64,000 nucleotides of DNA from Bordetella parapertussis (lineage in GTDB: Bacteria > Pseudomonadota > Gammaproteobacteria > Burkholderiales > SG8-41). The DNA lies in assembly GCA_945861275.1 (NCBI GenBank), contig CAMATZ010000011.1:1-64000 (forward strand), written 5' to 3'. The translations under genes and the position numbers were made by a program. Below the pieces are notes generated by a model, which saw only the letters and a list, made by a program, of their open reading frames with translations, ran no database searches and was not told the origin of the DNA. Shown piece by piece: positions 53,432-60,435 of this stretch (positions within the stretch are counted from its first letter, which is position 1; every line of letters starts with the position of its first letter).

Positions 53432-53525
53432 GGGTCAGGCCTTGACTTTTGCCTAACTGCCTTTCTGCGAATGAATGGGATCGTTCAAAAATTGATGTAA
53501 GAGGCAATAGTCAAGGCCTGACCCC
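53432..53525. repeat. Short element with facing GGGTCAGGCCTTGACT ends
   Basis: GGGTCAGGCCTTGACTTTTGCC (53432-53453) faces GGCAATAGTCAAGGCCTGAC plus CCC (53503-53525), with 49 bp between. This is the only place in the window where both ends of the motif occur together, so it may be the whole mobile unit. It interrupts the small gene at 53626. Confidence 0.65.
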
Positions 53526-53626
53526 ATGCCGAAACGTAATTCCCCATTTGGAGATAGACACTTATAGAGATCAGCCGCAGCACCACTACTCACCATCGCC
53601 AACATCAGCGCAATGAATTTACGCAT
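53453..53626 (-). pseudogene. Small exported protein (DUF4124-like) truncated by a repeat element
   Basis: From the ATG at 53626 (GGAG upstream) the frame gives signal peptide MRKFIALMLAMVSSGAAA, then DLYKCLSPNGELRFG, which resembles the start of DUF4124 proteins (Y-K-C-x-x-x-x-G). After that it runs into the repeat element at 53432-53525 and ends at a TAG there, 57 residues in all. The rest of the domain is lost. Confidence 0.6.
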
Positions 53627-53656
53627 GGCAGACTCCGCAGTGTTTTCGACGCTCGT

Positions 53657-54211
53657 TTAGGGCCGTAGCGGCGGGGCAATTGTGCTTGGGGTAGAGGGCG
53701 TTGGCACTACGCCTACACCAGCACAAGGCAATGCCCGCAACGCGTCGCTCAACCCCTGAAGTATGAATGTATGCGTGAGCTCCTCACCGTCTTTGTCCGT
53801 TATGCGGAGCGTGACTCTCTTGGCTGACTTAGCCTGTATAGTGAAACTCAACACTTCGTCTGCACGCATAATCCGCGCCATTTGCTCTCTAGTCATAAGC
53901 TGCCAGAACAACGGCCTCGAAGCGGCGGCCTGATCAAAGCGGTATTGAACCACGGCCTCCCGAAAAAATGGGCGGCCAAACATGTAGCTCACGTGTAGTT
54001 CGCCACTAATGCAACTCCAACCGAGAGCAGCACCCCTGCTGCCAGACGTTCCTGGAGCCACTGTCATAATGGCGTTCTTCTCAACGTCCGTAATGGCATC
54101 AGTTTCCTTCGACACTAGAAACGCTCCAACCATTCTAAGTGACTGCGCGTTAGTAGTCCCCACTAATGCCACAGTTAGCATCGCCGCCAGCAAGATTTGC
54201 TTCATGCTCAT
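53657..54211 (-). CDS. Hypothetical exported protein
   Basis: About 184 residues. ATGs at 54211 and 54205 follow AGAGAGG and begin a signal peptide (MKQILLAAMLTVALVGTTNA). The mature part contains LGWSCISGELHVSYMFGRPF, FTIQAKSAKRVTLRITDKDG and a Pro/Ser/Thr-rich tail. No family recognised. The frame is also open upstream to 54361, where a lipoprotein-like start (MKITIIAIYAALLSLGGCAT) could be a second, broken gene fused in frame. Confidence 0.65.
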   Translation of the reverse strand: MSMKQILLAAMLTVALVGTTNAQSLRMVGAFLVSKETDAITDVEKNAIMTVAPGTSGSRGAALGWSCISGELHVSYMFGRPFFREAVVQYRFDQAAASRPLFWQLMTREQMARIMRADEVLSFTIQAKSAKRVTLRITDKDGEELTHTFILQGLSDALRALPCAGVGVVPTPSTPSTIAPPLRP

Positions 54212-54657
54212 TTGCCTCTCTTCGCTTATTATGCCAACGAAGCGCCGCAGCAAAAAATATGCTCCGCCCTTCAGCCTAGCTTCGGTGATGGATAGGGGGG
54301 TGGTAGCGCACCCACCAAGCGAGAGCAGCGCAGCGTAGATCGCAATGATTGTAATTTTCATGGCGTACCCCCTCCGAAAGTTAACGGAGAAGATTATAGG
54401 CGCAGTTTGCAGGGCAGAGGGTGCAGAGTCATATCACACGCGCCCTTGCATAAAGAGATAGCACGCCGGTTAATCGCTCCCATGTCAAGTTGGTCACGTG
54501 TCGATTCGAACTGTGCTCGCAATCGACACGCGCCAAACGTTTGTTTTTCCATTCATCATCATCTATGATTCCGCTATGCTAACAATTCGCGGAATCTCCA
54601 GCCCTTACCGCGTGTTCTTCTTCAGCTTTTATTGCAATGAACCCAGGGAGACCCGCC

Positions 54658-55926
54658 ATGACCATACACGACACACTCACCGCCGCTTCCCATCGCACCC
54701 GGCTCCTCGGATTTCACGATTTGCAGGGACGCGAATCGCTGCAGGTCGTGCTGCAGGGCGACTGGTGTTATGTGGGGCACCTGCCGGGATACCTGCCCAA
54801 CCCGCTCACCGGCAAAACTGAACACAGCGGTACTTCGATACTCGACGTTGCCGATCCCGCCAAGCCCACGCTGATCGCGCATATACCCAGCGCGCCGGAG
54901 GCGAATTGCCGCGCGGTGCAGGTGGTCAACAACCCGCACGACGGCAGGCGCTACCTCGCGCGCAATCACGAAACCGCCACTGCGTGCAGCTTTCAGATTT
55001 TCGATATCAGTGACCGCGCGCATCCGGTGATGGTCGCCGATGTGGCGTCGACTCCGGCAGGGCCGATGAACATGGCGCACAAGGGCTGGTGGGACGAAGC
55101 CAGCGGACTTTATTTTGGCTGCGCCAACGAACCCGGATTCCGGCCGGGCGGCCATCTGGTGATCTGGGATTTTTCCAACCCCGCAAAACCCAGGTACATC
55201 ACCAACCACTGGCTGCCCGGCCAGTTGCGCACCGAGCCCACGCACATCGAGAAGGGGCTCAACCTGCACCACCCGGTGGTGGACATGGCCAACAAGCGCG
55301 TCTACCTGTCGTACGCGCGCGGCGGCAATGTCGCGGTGCTCGACATCAACGACATCACCAAACCCAAGCTCATCTTCGATTACAGCATCGAGCCGCAATT
55401 CAAAGGTCCGCACACCTCGATGCCTTTTCTGGGCATCAAGACGCCCAACTTCACGCCGGGCTTCGGCGATATGCGCGACTACATACTGGTATGCAACGAA
55501 GCCAGCGATGCCCAGTATCAGGGGCTGGAAATCCGCTGCATGATGTACATGCTGGATGTCACGGTATGGGAAAAGCCGATGATGGTCGACATCTTCCGTG
55601 TGCCCGACGCCGACTTCCTGACGCAGGGCGGACGCTTCGGGCCTCACCAGTTCAACGAGACGCAGGACAACAAGCTCTACCGCCCGCAGGACAATCGTAA
55701 TCTGCTGTACGTCGCGTACTTCGCGGGCGGGCTGCGCGTGCTGGACATTTCCGACCCCTACGACATGAAAGAAGTCGGCTACTACATTCCGAAGACCACC
55801 GCGACCACCATCCCGCGCCTTAAGACCTGCATACAGACCAACGACGTTGATCTCGATTACCGCGGCCTCGCCTACATCAGCGACCGCGCGGGAACCGGAC
55901 TGCATGTGGTTGAATATCTGGGTTGA
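54658..55926 (+). CDS. LVIVD-repeat beta-propeller-like protein
   Basis: 422 residues from the ATG at 54658 (GGGAG upstream). Repeats of the form xxIxDVxDPxKPxLI recur: TSILDVADPAKPTLIAHI, FQIFDISDRAHPVMVADV, LVIWDFSNPAKPRYI, VAVLDINDITKPKLIFDY, and LRVLDISDPYDMKEVGYY. These are LVIVD-type blades of a surface or cytosolic propeller; no signal peptide is seen. Conserved His (NPHDGRR, HKGWWDEA, LHHPVVDM) could bind a metal. Codons 18-34 are duplicated 4 kb upstream as the 49-bp repeat. Confidence 0.85.
   Translation: MTIHDTLTAASHRTRLLGFHDLQGRESLQVVLQGDWCYVGHLPGYLPNPLTGKTEHSGTSILDVADPAKPTLIAHIPSAPEANCRAVQVVNNPHDGRRYLARNHETATACSFQIFDISDRAHPVMVADVASTPAGPMNMAHKGWWDEASGLYFGCANEPGFRPGGHLVIWDFSNPAKPRYITNHWLPGQLRTEPTHIEKGLNLHHPVVDMANKRVYLSYARGGNVAVLDINDITKPKLIFDYSIEPQFKGPHTSMPFLGIKTPNFTPGFGDMRDYILVCNEASDAQYQGLEIRCMMYMLDVTVWEKPMMVDIFRVPDADFLTQGGRFGPHQFNETQDNKLYRPQDNRNLLYVAYFAGGLRVLDISDPYDMKEVGYYIPKTTATTIPRLKTCIQTNDVDLDYRGLAYISDRAGTGLHVVEYLG
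54709..54757 (+). repeat. Right copy of the 49-bp exact direct repeat
   Basis: Native copy, inside the LVIVD-repeat gene. It matches 50700-50748 base for base. Confidence 0.9.
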
Positions 55927-56115
55927 GGCTATCGGTTAATTCACCGCGATCTTCGCGTTCCTGGGCATACGCTCTCATGCAATAAATTTAACAATAAAAA
56001 CAAATACTTACATTTTCATCATCCTTTGCATTCCGCAAAGCAACCTGATGCGCTGGCAGACGCCGCAACGCCGCATTAAAATTCGCGGCGCTTGTCCATC
56101 CCGCCGTAAATTCCC
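55927..56115. promoter_or_regulatory. AT-rich leader with a recurring 22-mer
   Basis: An AT-rich block within GC-rich surroundings includes CAATAAAAACAAATACTTAC (55992-56011). Near-copies lie at 8947, 15817 and 45206. It probably carries the promoter of the methyltransferase gene at 56116, although no clear -35/-10 pair can be named. Confidence 0.35.
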
Positions 56116-57021
56116 ATGACCCGATTGTTATTCGCGTGTGTGCTGTTGCTCGCCATCAACGTAACCCTGGCGCAGGAACGCTTTTCCATTTTCGTCGGCA
56201 GTTCCCAGGAAAACGTCGATCGCATGATCAAGCTCGCCGAATTGCGCGACGACGATGTGGTGGTTGATCTGGGCTCCGGCGACGGGCGCATCGTGCTCAG
56301 CGCGGCCAAGGCCAATAACAAGTTGCGCGGCTGGGGCGTGGATATCGACGAAAAACTCGTAGGCGAATCCAATGCCGAAGCCGGAAAGCTGGGCATGGCG
56401 GATCGCGTGCGGTTTTATCAGCGCGATGTTTTCGATGCGGATTTACGGAATGCCACGGTTATTACGATGTGGATGTGGCCGGAGATGCAACGCATGCTGC
56501 GCACGAAAATTCTCGCCGAGGCCAGGCCCGGCACGCGCGTGCTCACCAATATCTGGGGCATGGACACCTGGCCACCCGACAAGGTGGACGAACTCCACAA
56601 TTCACCCGTGCATCTGTGGATCGTACCCGCGCGCGTCGAAGGTTACTGGACGTGGGAATTGCCGGTGGATGACATCAGTCGCGTATACGCCGGTGTGCTG
56701 GAACAGCACTTTCAAAAGGCAGAAGGCGTGGTGCGCGTTGAAAATCGCCGCGGCGTGCTCGACAAAATGACGCTGCGCGGCACGGACATTCAATTCACGC
56801 TGGGCATGACTGTCGGCGACGCGGGATTTGTGACGCACACGTTTAGCGGCACAGTGCAAGGCAATGAGATCGTCGGCACAGTCAGGTTGCAGCGCTTGAT
56901 TCGCCAACAAACCGTAAACACGGAATTACCGTGGCGCGCGACACGCACCAGCGAGAGCGCTTACTTCGCGCCTACCGGCGTTAGCCCGATGCAGCCGCTG
57001 GATACTTCACGGTCAAAATAA
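56116..57021 (+). CDS. Class I SAM-dependent methyltransferase-like protein with signal peptide
   Basis: 301 residues. An N-terminal signal peptide (MTRLLFACVLLLAINVTLAQ) is followed by a Rossmann methyltransferase core: VVVDLGSGDGRIVLSAA (motif I), GWGVDIDEKLV, and RVRFYQRDVFDAD. The C-terminal 100 residues (from about 195) form an extra beta-rich domain. SAM is not expected in the periplasm, so export of this domain is puzzling. It may be anchored facing inward, or the fold may have lost methyl transfer. It is not in an obvious operon. Confidence 0.82.
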   Translation: MTRLLFACVLLLAINVTLAQERFSIFVGSSQENVDRMIKLAELRDDDVVVDLGSGDGRIVLSAAKANNKLRGWGVDIDEKLVGESNAEAGKLGMADRVRFYQRDVFDADLRNATVITMWMWPEMQRMLRTKILAEARPGTRVLTNIWGMDTWPPDKVDELHNSPVHLWIVPARVEGYWTWELPVDDISRVYAGVLEQHFQKAEGVVRVENRRGVLDKMTLRGTDIQFTLGMTVGDAGFVTHTFSGTVQGNEIVGTVRLQRLIRQQTVNTELPWRATRTSESAYFAPTGVSPMQPLDTSRSK

Positions 57022-57139
57022 AAAAGGTTCATCAGATTTTCGTGAGGGTCGATACCAATCACGGGAAGACAGACCGTTTGTACTTCATTAACCCGCAAAT
57101 CGCGCAGTCGAAGGGATGTGTCATGTCGATGGATGTGAC

Positions 57140-57229
57140 GTTTAACGCCAAGCCCACCGGCGCGCCGCGTGCGGTGCCTCGCAGTGGCACATGCCTTCCG
57201 GCGCGTCCGTGCGCGGCGCCAGGTTAGTG
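57140..57229 (-). other. attC-like recombination site (c)
   Basis: Read on the minus strand, the site starts CACTAAC two bases after the brnA stop and ends GTTAAAC (57146-57140), a match to GTTRRRY. Between them are complementary arms around CGGACGCGCCGG and CGGCGCGCCGGTG. The span is 90 bp. The arms match those of the site at 58470. Confidence 0.6.
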
Positions 57230-57230
57230 C

Positions 57231-57482
57231 TCAACCATGCGCTGCGAGCTCTTCGCGCACGATCTTACGCACAAGATCTTGGGTCACCGCTTGCTCCGTG
57301 AGCCCTAGGTACGAATTCAGAGCTTCATTTATTAGAGTCTGATAACCCTTTCCAGACTTTTCTGACTGCGCTTTGAAGCGCTTGAGAATTGCGTCGTCCA
57401 CATAGATGGTGATACGCGTTTTCGCGGTCGCAGGAATCACCGCGCCACGCCTGCCTTTGGAAAAATCATACACCTTTTTCAT
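57231..57482 (-). CDS. brnA: BrnA-family antitoxin
   Basis: 83 residues from the ATG at 57482. KVYDFSKGRRGAVIPATAKT then RITIYVDDAILKRFKAQSEK and GYQTLINEALNSYL form a ribbon-helix-helix protein of the BrnA type. It would bind DNA and neutralise BrnT. It overlaps brnT by 17 bp, so the pair is translationally coupled. An attC-like site follows its stop by two bases. Confidence 0.9.
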   Translation of the reverse strand: MKKVYDFSKGRRGAVIPATAKTRITIYVDDAILKRFKAQSEKSGKGYQTLINEALNSYLGLTEQAVTQDLVRKIVREELAAHG

Positions 57483-57744
57483 AGTTTCTCCGTTCTTTGG
57501 GATCGGGCTTTCGCACCGAGATGGCTCGCGATTCACCACCCCTGGGAGTATGAACCACGACCATCAGTGACCCGAATAGGTTCGTTCCAATTGTGACGAA
57601 GCGCTGTTCACCCTCTGCGGTGTCATCTTCGACGGTGAGCGCGAGGGGATCATTCAGCACCCCGTCACCCTCGGCGAGTGACACGCCGTGCTTCTTGATA
57701 TTTGCTGCATCCTTCTTTGGGTCGAAATTGGCGGACACGGGCAT
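57466..57744 (-). CDS. brnT: BrnT-family toxin (RelE-fold ribonuclease)
   Basis: 92 residues. NFDPKKDAANIKKHGVSLAE and GEQRFVTIGTNLFGSLMVVV, then RAISVRKPDPKERRNYEKG, are typical of BrnT toxins, which cut mRNA and are held by BrnA. The catalytic-type basic residues (Lys and Arg in the last third) are kept. The toxin gene precedes the antitoxin, as usual for brnTA. Confidence 0.92.
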   Translation of the reverse strand: MPVSANFDPKKDAANIKKHGVSLAEGDGVLNDPLALTVEDDTAEGEQRFVTIGTNLFGSLMVVVHTPRGGESRAISVRKPDPKERRNYEKGV

Positions 57745-57784
57745 AGTATATGCACGTTATGCATATCCGTCAAATATTCCGCAC

Positions 57785-58456
57785 TCAGTGATCGGCGGGA
57801 TTGATGAGTTCGGCGCGCGCTTCGCGGCTGGCCTTTGGCGCTTGCTGCTTGAGCTTACGTTGATAAGACTCCAGGCCGCGATTCGACACGATGCGGCGCC
57901 CCCGGTATTGCGCATACTGTTCGATGAACTGCTCAACCGTAGCGAAGGGGCCCGCCATATGGCCCGGCCGCTTGGAGTCTGCGAAGAAGTAGAACTTCCC
58001 GTCGCGCACAAACATGACGAGCCAGTGAAGGCGCAGCATGTTTCCAGAGATGACCACGGGATCGAACTCGATCATCAGGTAGGCAGGCTTGTACTGAGGC
58101 GCGATGGCGCGCAGCGTCTCTACGCCAAACCGCGCCAGGTCCACGCAGATGCCGGTAGGCCGCGTGAAGAAGGCGTCGGGATTGACAATTTCGACGCGAC
58201 CCACACGGGCTCGCTGGGTCTCGGAGAGCTTCACCGCGCGGTCAAAGTCGTACTCGAAGCGTGCGCCGATCCAGGCGTTCACATCTTCAGGGCTATGCCA
58301 GGCTTCAAGCGCCTTCGCGTAGGACGCCGGAATGCTCGCCGCGCGACTTGATGCTCGTCGCGGCTCAGGCGCATCAGAAGTCGGATCAGCCGCCCTTGGC
58401 ACGAGCGCACATGACGCGAGTGCACACACAGCAAGGGCCAGGGTCAGAGTTCGCAT
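57785..58456 (-). CDS. Lipoprotein with transglutaminase-like Cys-His-Asp residues
   Basis: 223 residues from the ATG at 58456. The signal MRTLTLALAVCALASCALVP carries a lipobox-like LASC. The mature part has TGICVDLARFGVETLRAI (Cys), MLRLHWLVMFVRDGK (His) and FFADSKRPGHMAGP (Asp), in the order of a transglutaminase-like triad. That class is inferred from these residues only. The gene begins 14 bp after an attC-like site and ends 40 bp before brnT, so it may share a cassette with the toxin pair. The longer frame to 58618 reads through the attC-like site and is rejected. Confidence 0.7.
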   Translation of the reverse strand: MRTLTLALAVCALASCALVPRAADPTSDAPEPRRASSRAASIPASYAKALEAWHSPEDVNAWIGARFEYDFDRAVKLSETQRARVGRVEIVNPDAFFTRPTGICVDLARFGVETLRAIAPQYKPAYLMIEFDPVVISGNMLRLHWLVMFVRDGKFYFFADSKRPGHMAGPFATVEQFIEQYAQYRGRRIVSNRGLESYQRKLKQQAPKASREARAELINPADH

Positions 58457-58469
58457 GCGTGCACTCGGC

Positions 58470-58533
58470 GTGCCACGTTGGCGCTCACCGGCGCGCCGCT
58501 CGACGGCGCGTCCGGTGCTGCGTCTTGTTGGGC
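58470..58533 (-). other. attC-like recombination site (b), decayed end
   Basis: Minus-strand reading: GCCCAAC (58533-58527) starts the site, a full RYYYAAC match. Long arms CACCGGACGCGCCG and CGGCGCGCCGGTG pair with one extrahelical A, a hallmark of attC. The distal end reads GTGGCAC where GTTRRRY is expected, so the site may be inactive. The span is 64 bp. Confidence 0.55.
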
Positions 58534-58589
58534 GTGCGTAGTTGCTTCGCACGCCGGCCGTCTTCTGGCTGTCGGCCACTCCAACGCCA

Positions 58590-59273
58590 CTACCGACGAG
58601 ACTGAGCGGCGAGACCACGGCCCGGAGAAAAAATGTAGGTCCGATGGTCGATCACCTCGCCGCTGTCCCGGTCAGAGAACCGCCATGCGAACCGAAGGCT
58701 ATGCGGAACACCGTTGTACTCGTAGTCCAGTTCTTCGATCGTGATGCGCGCGGTGCGGCGGCGCTCAACGACCTGACCGCCGCGAGTCGTCAGGCACACG
58801 TACTCGAACGTGCGCACTTCACTTTGCTTCCAGACGCCGAGCGGGAATTTTGCTTCCTGATCACAGACCAGGCCGCCAAACCGCGAATCGTAGATGCGGC
58901 CAATGGCCGAGCCATCCGCCCGTACAGCCATCTTCTGTTCCACCAGTCCTTCGCGGGGGGTCGTACGGCGGCGGTCGTAGGCCGTCAGCATCTGGCCGGT
59001 GTACGGGTTACGCCATTCTTGCGGCCCCGACCACATCGTGCCTTCGGCGTCGAGCCCTCTGGCGGTGGGCGTGTCGATCCGGCGGGCCCCGTCCCACGCG
59101 CCGGGCACAATTAACTGCATTGGTACGAAACGGCTTTGTGCGGCCTGATCGGTTGCCGCTTCCCAAACCTCCTTCTGTCCTAGCCTTGCGGTCGGCCACT
59201 CTGCGGCGACTACAGGCGTCAAGGCGGATACTCCGGCCAGTGCCGATAATATGACGGGAAAAAGTCGTGTCAT
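58590..59273 (-). CDS. Hypothetical exported protein
   Basis: 227 residues from the ATG at 59273 with AAGGAT upstream. Signal peptide MTRLFPVILSALAGVSALTP. The mature part has YDRRRTTPREGLVEQKMAVR, a Cys pair (GLVCDQEA, FEYVCLTT) and VIDHRTYIFSPGRG. No family recognised. It begins 25 bases after the core of attC-like site (a) and is followed by site (b), the layout of a single-gene cassette. Confidence 0.7.
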   Translation of the reverse strand: MTRLFPVILSALAGVSALTPVVAAEWPTARLGQKEVWEAATDQAAQSRFVPMQLIVPGAWDGARRIDTPTARGLDAEGTMWSGPQEWRNPYTGQMLTAYDRRRTTPREGLVEQKMAVRADGSAIGRIYDSRFGGLVCDQEAKFPLGVWKQSEVRTFEYVCLTTRGGQVVERRRTARITIEELDYEYNGVPHSLRFAWRFSDRDSGEVIDHRTYIFSPGRGLAAQSRR

Positions 59274-59297
59274 GATAATCCTTAGGTCGCCTTTGCC

Positions 59298-59375
59298 GCC
59301 CAACGTCGCCATTGACCCGCCGAGCGAGCGAGTGAAACCCGCTTGCGAAGGTCGGTCTCGAATGGCTGGTTAGGG
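59298..59375 (-). other. attC-like recombination site (a)
   Basis: On the minus strand the site runs from CCCTAAC (59375-59369) to GTTGGGC (59304-59298), 78 bp. The first box has one mismatch to RYYYAAC and the last matches GTTRRRY. Inner arms CAGCCATTCGAGACCGACC and GGCGGGTCAATGGC pair imperfectly around GCCATT/AATGGC. The stop TAA of the upstream gene lies within the first box, as often in integron cassettes. Confidence 0.65.
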
Positions 59376-60131
59376 CACAAGTGGCCGACGCCCGGCGATG
59401 ACTGGCTGAAAGAATACATCGTTAATTCGCTGCACCTGCTCGAAACCGACATTGACCATGAACTGAACAAGATGCTCGATCGAAACAGCATAGTAGGACG
59501 AGCGGAAAACATGGGTTACACATGAAGTCTGCCCTTCGTCAGCCACGAAGTAGAAGTGTAAATCGTAGATTGAGCCACGCCACTCCCATAGTTGAAAAAG
59601 GATCCACCGGGTGCCTTTCTCGGAGCGGACGCCGTGCTGTTTGACCTGAATCCCGCCGCGTTCCAGCGCGGCGTAGTCCCTGACCGAGATAAGACATAAC
59701 CCCCCTGGCTTGAGGGCAGCGAGGAACTGGCCAAGTGCTCCGGTGATCTCCTCATCGGACAGGAGATGAGGCAATGAATTGTCTGCGCACAGCACGACAT
59801 CGAAATCACGGCTTCTATGATTGTTTGGCGCACGCATATCTGCGACGGTGAAGTCAATAGACATGCCCCGAGAGACTGCCTCTCGCCGCGCGCGCTGGAC
59901 CGCAGCGGGTGAGAGGTCAGAGCCAGTGACTCGGTGACCCAGAGCCGCGAGCCCGAGACTTTGCGTACCGATGCCACAGGCGACGTCGAGAATGGATTGC
60001 GGCGTCTCACCGAGGCGAGAGCGAATGATCGAATCGAGGGCCTTGCCCTGCCGCTCGATACTCGCTTCCCAGTTCTCGTACACCAAGTGATACAGGGGAG
60101 CGAGCCCATCGTAGAAATCAACAGCAGACAT
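59370..60131 (-). CDS. Class I SAM-dependent methyltransferase
   Basis: 253 residues of the class I fold. Motif I ILDVACGIGTQSLGLAALGH (about residue 42), GSDLSPAAVQRARRE, FTVADMRAPNNH, and VVLCADNSLPHLLSDEE resemble small-molecule or glycine/sarcosine-type methyltransferases. No signal peptide. Its stop codon lies in attC-like site (a), so it is probably a cassette gene. The substrate cannot be predicted. Confidence 0.87.
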   Translation of the reverse strand: MSAVDFYDGLAPLYHLVYENWEASIERQGKALDSIIRSRLGETPQSILDVACGIGTQSLGLAALGHRVTGSDLSPAAVQRARREAVSRGMSIDFTVADMRAPNNHRSRDFDVVLCADNSLPHLLSDEEITGALGQFLAALKPGGLCLISVRDYAALERGGIQVKQHGVRSEKGTRWILFQLWEWRGSIYDLHFYFVADEGQTSCVTHVFRSSYYAVSIEHLVQFMVNVGFEQVQRINDVFFQPVIAGRRPLVP

Positions 60132-60435
60132 GCTGCAAACCTTGTGGCCTAAAACTCAAAGCAGGCGTCGTGTACGACGCATAGCGTTCCGTAAAAACCG
60201 CCACTTTAAGGTTCCTCGCCGTAAAAAATTGAAATAAATTCATGGGGTTGATGATTTTTAGTACGTCCTGAACAAAATACGCAAACACCCCCAGTTTTCC
60301 CTGAGATCCCAGCAGGTTCGCAGCCTCAGATTGACACCACAGCATCATACGCTGGCGGAAACATGACAGTAAGGCTCCGACTCGTTAAGCCATCGCAAGG
60401 CCGGCCTGAGGCCGTAACAATTCTCGCCGCAGACA
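60132..60435. other. Intergenic region, nothing certain
   Basis: A minus-strand frame at 60118-60348 (76 residues, FAYFVQDVLKIINPMNLFQF) overlaps the methyltransferase start. It has no clear ribosome-binding site and is left unassigned. The palindrome GCGTCGTACACGACGC near 60170 and a TTTTAGGCC run just before the methyltransferase start could be the rest of a further decayed attC. Confidence 0.35.

Noticed and set aside
54622-55905. 427-residue minus-strand frame
   Set aside because: Antisense to the LVIVD-repeat gene, which has clear repeats and a good ribosome-binding site.
57042-57227. 61-residue plus-strand frame after the methyltransferase
   Set aside because: It lies mostly inside attC-like site (c) and has no family signal.
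60118-60348. 76-residue minus-strand frame upstream of the methyltransferase
   Set aside because: It overlaps the methyltransferase start and has no clear ribosome-binding site or family. It is kept only as a note on the gap.
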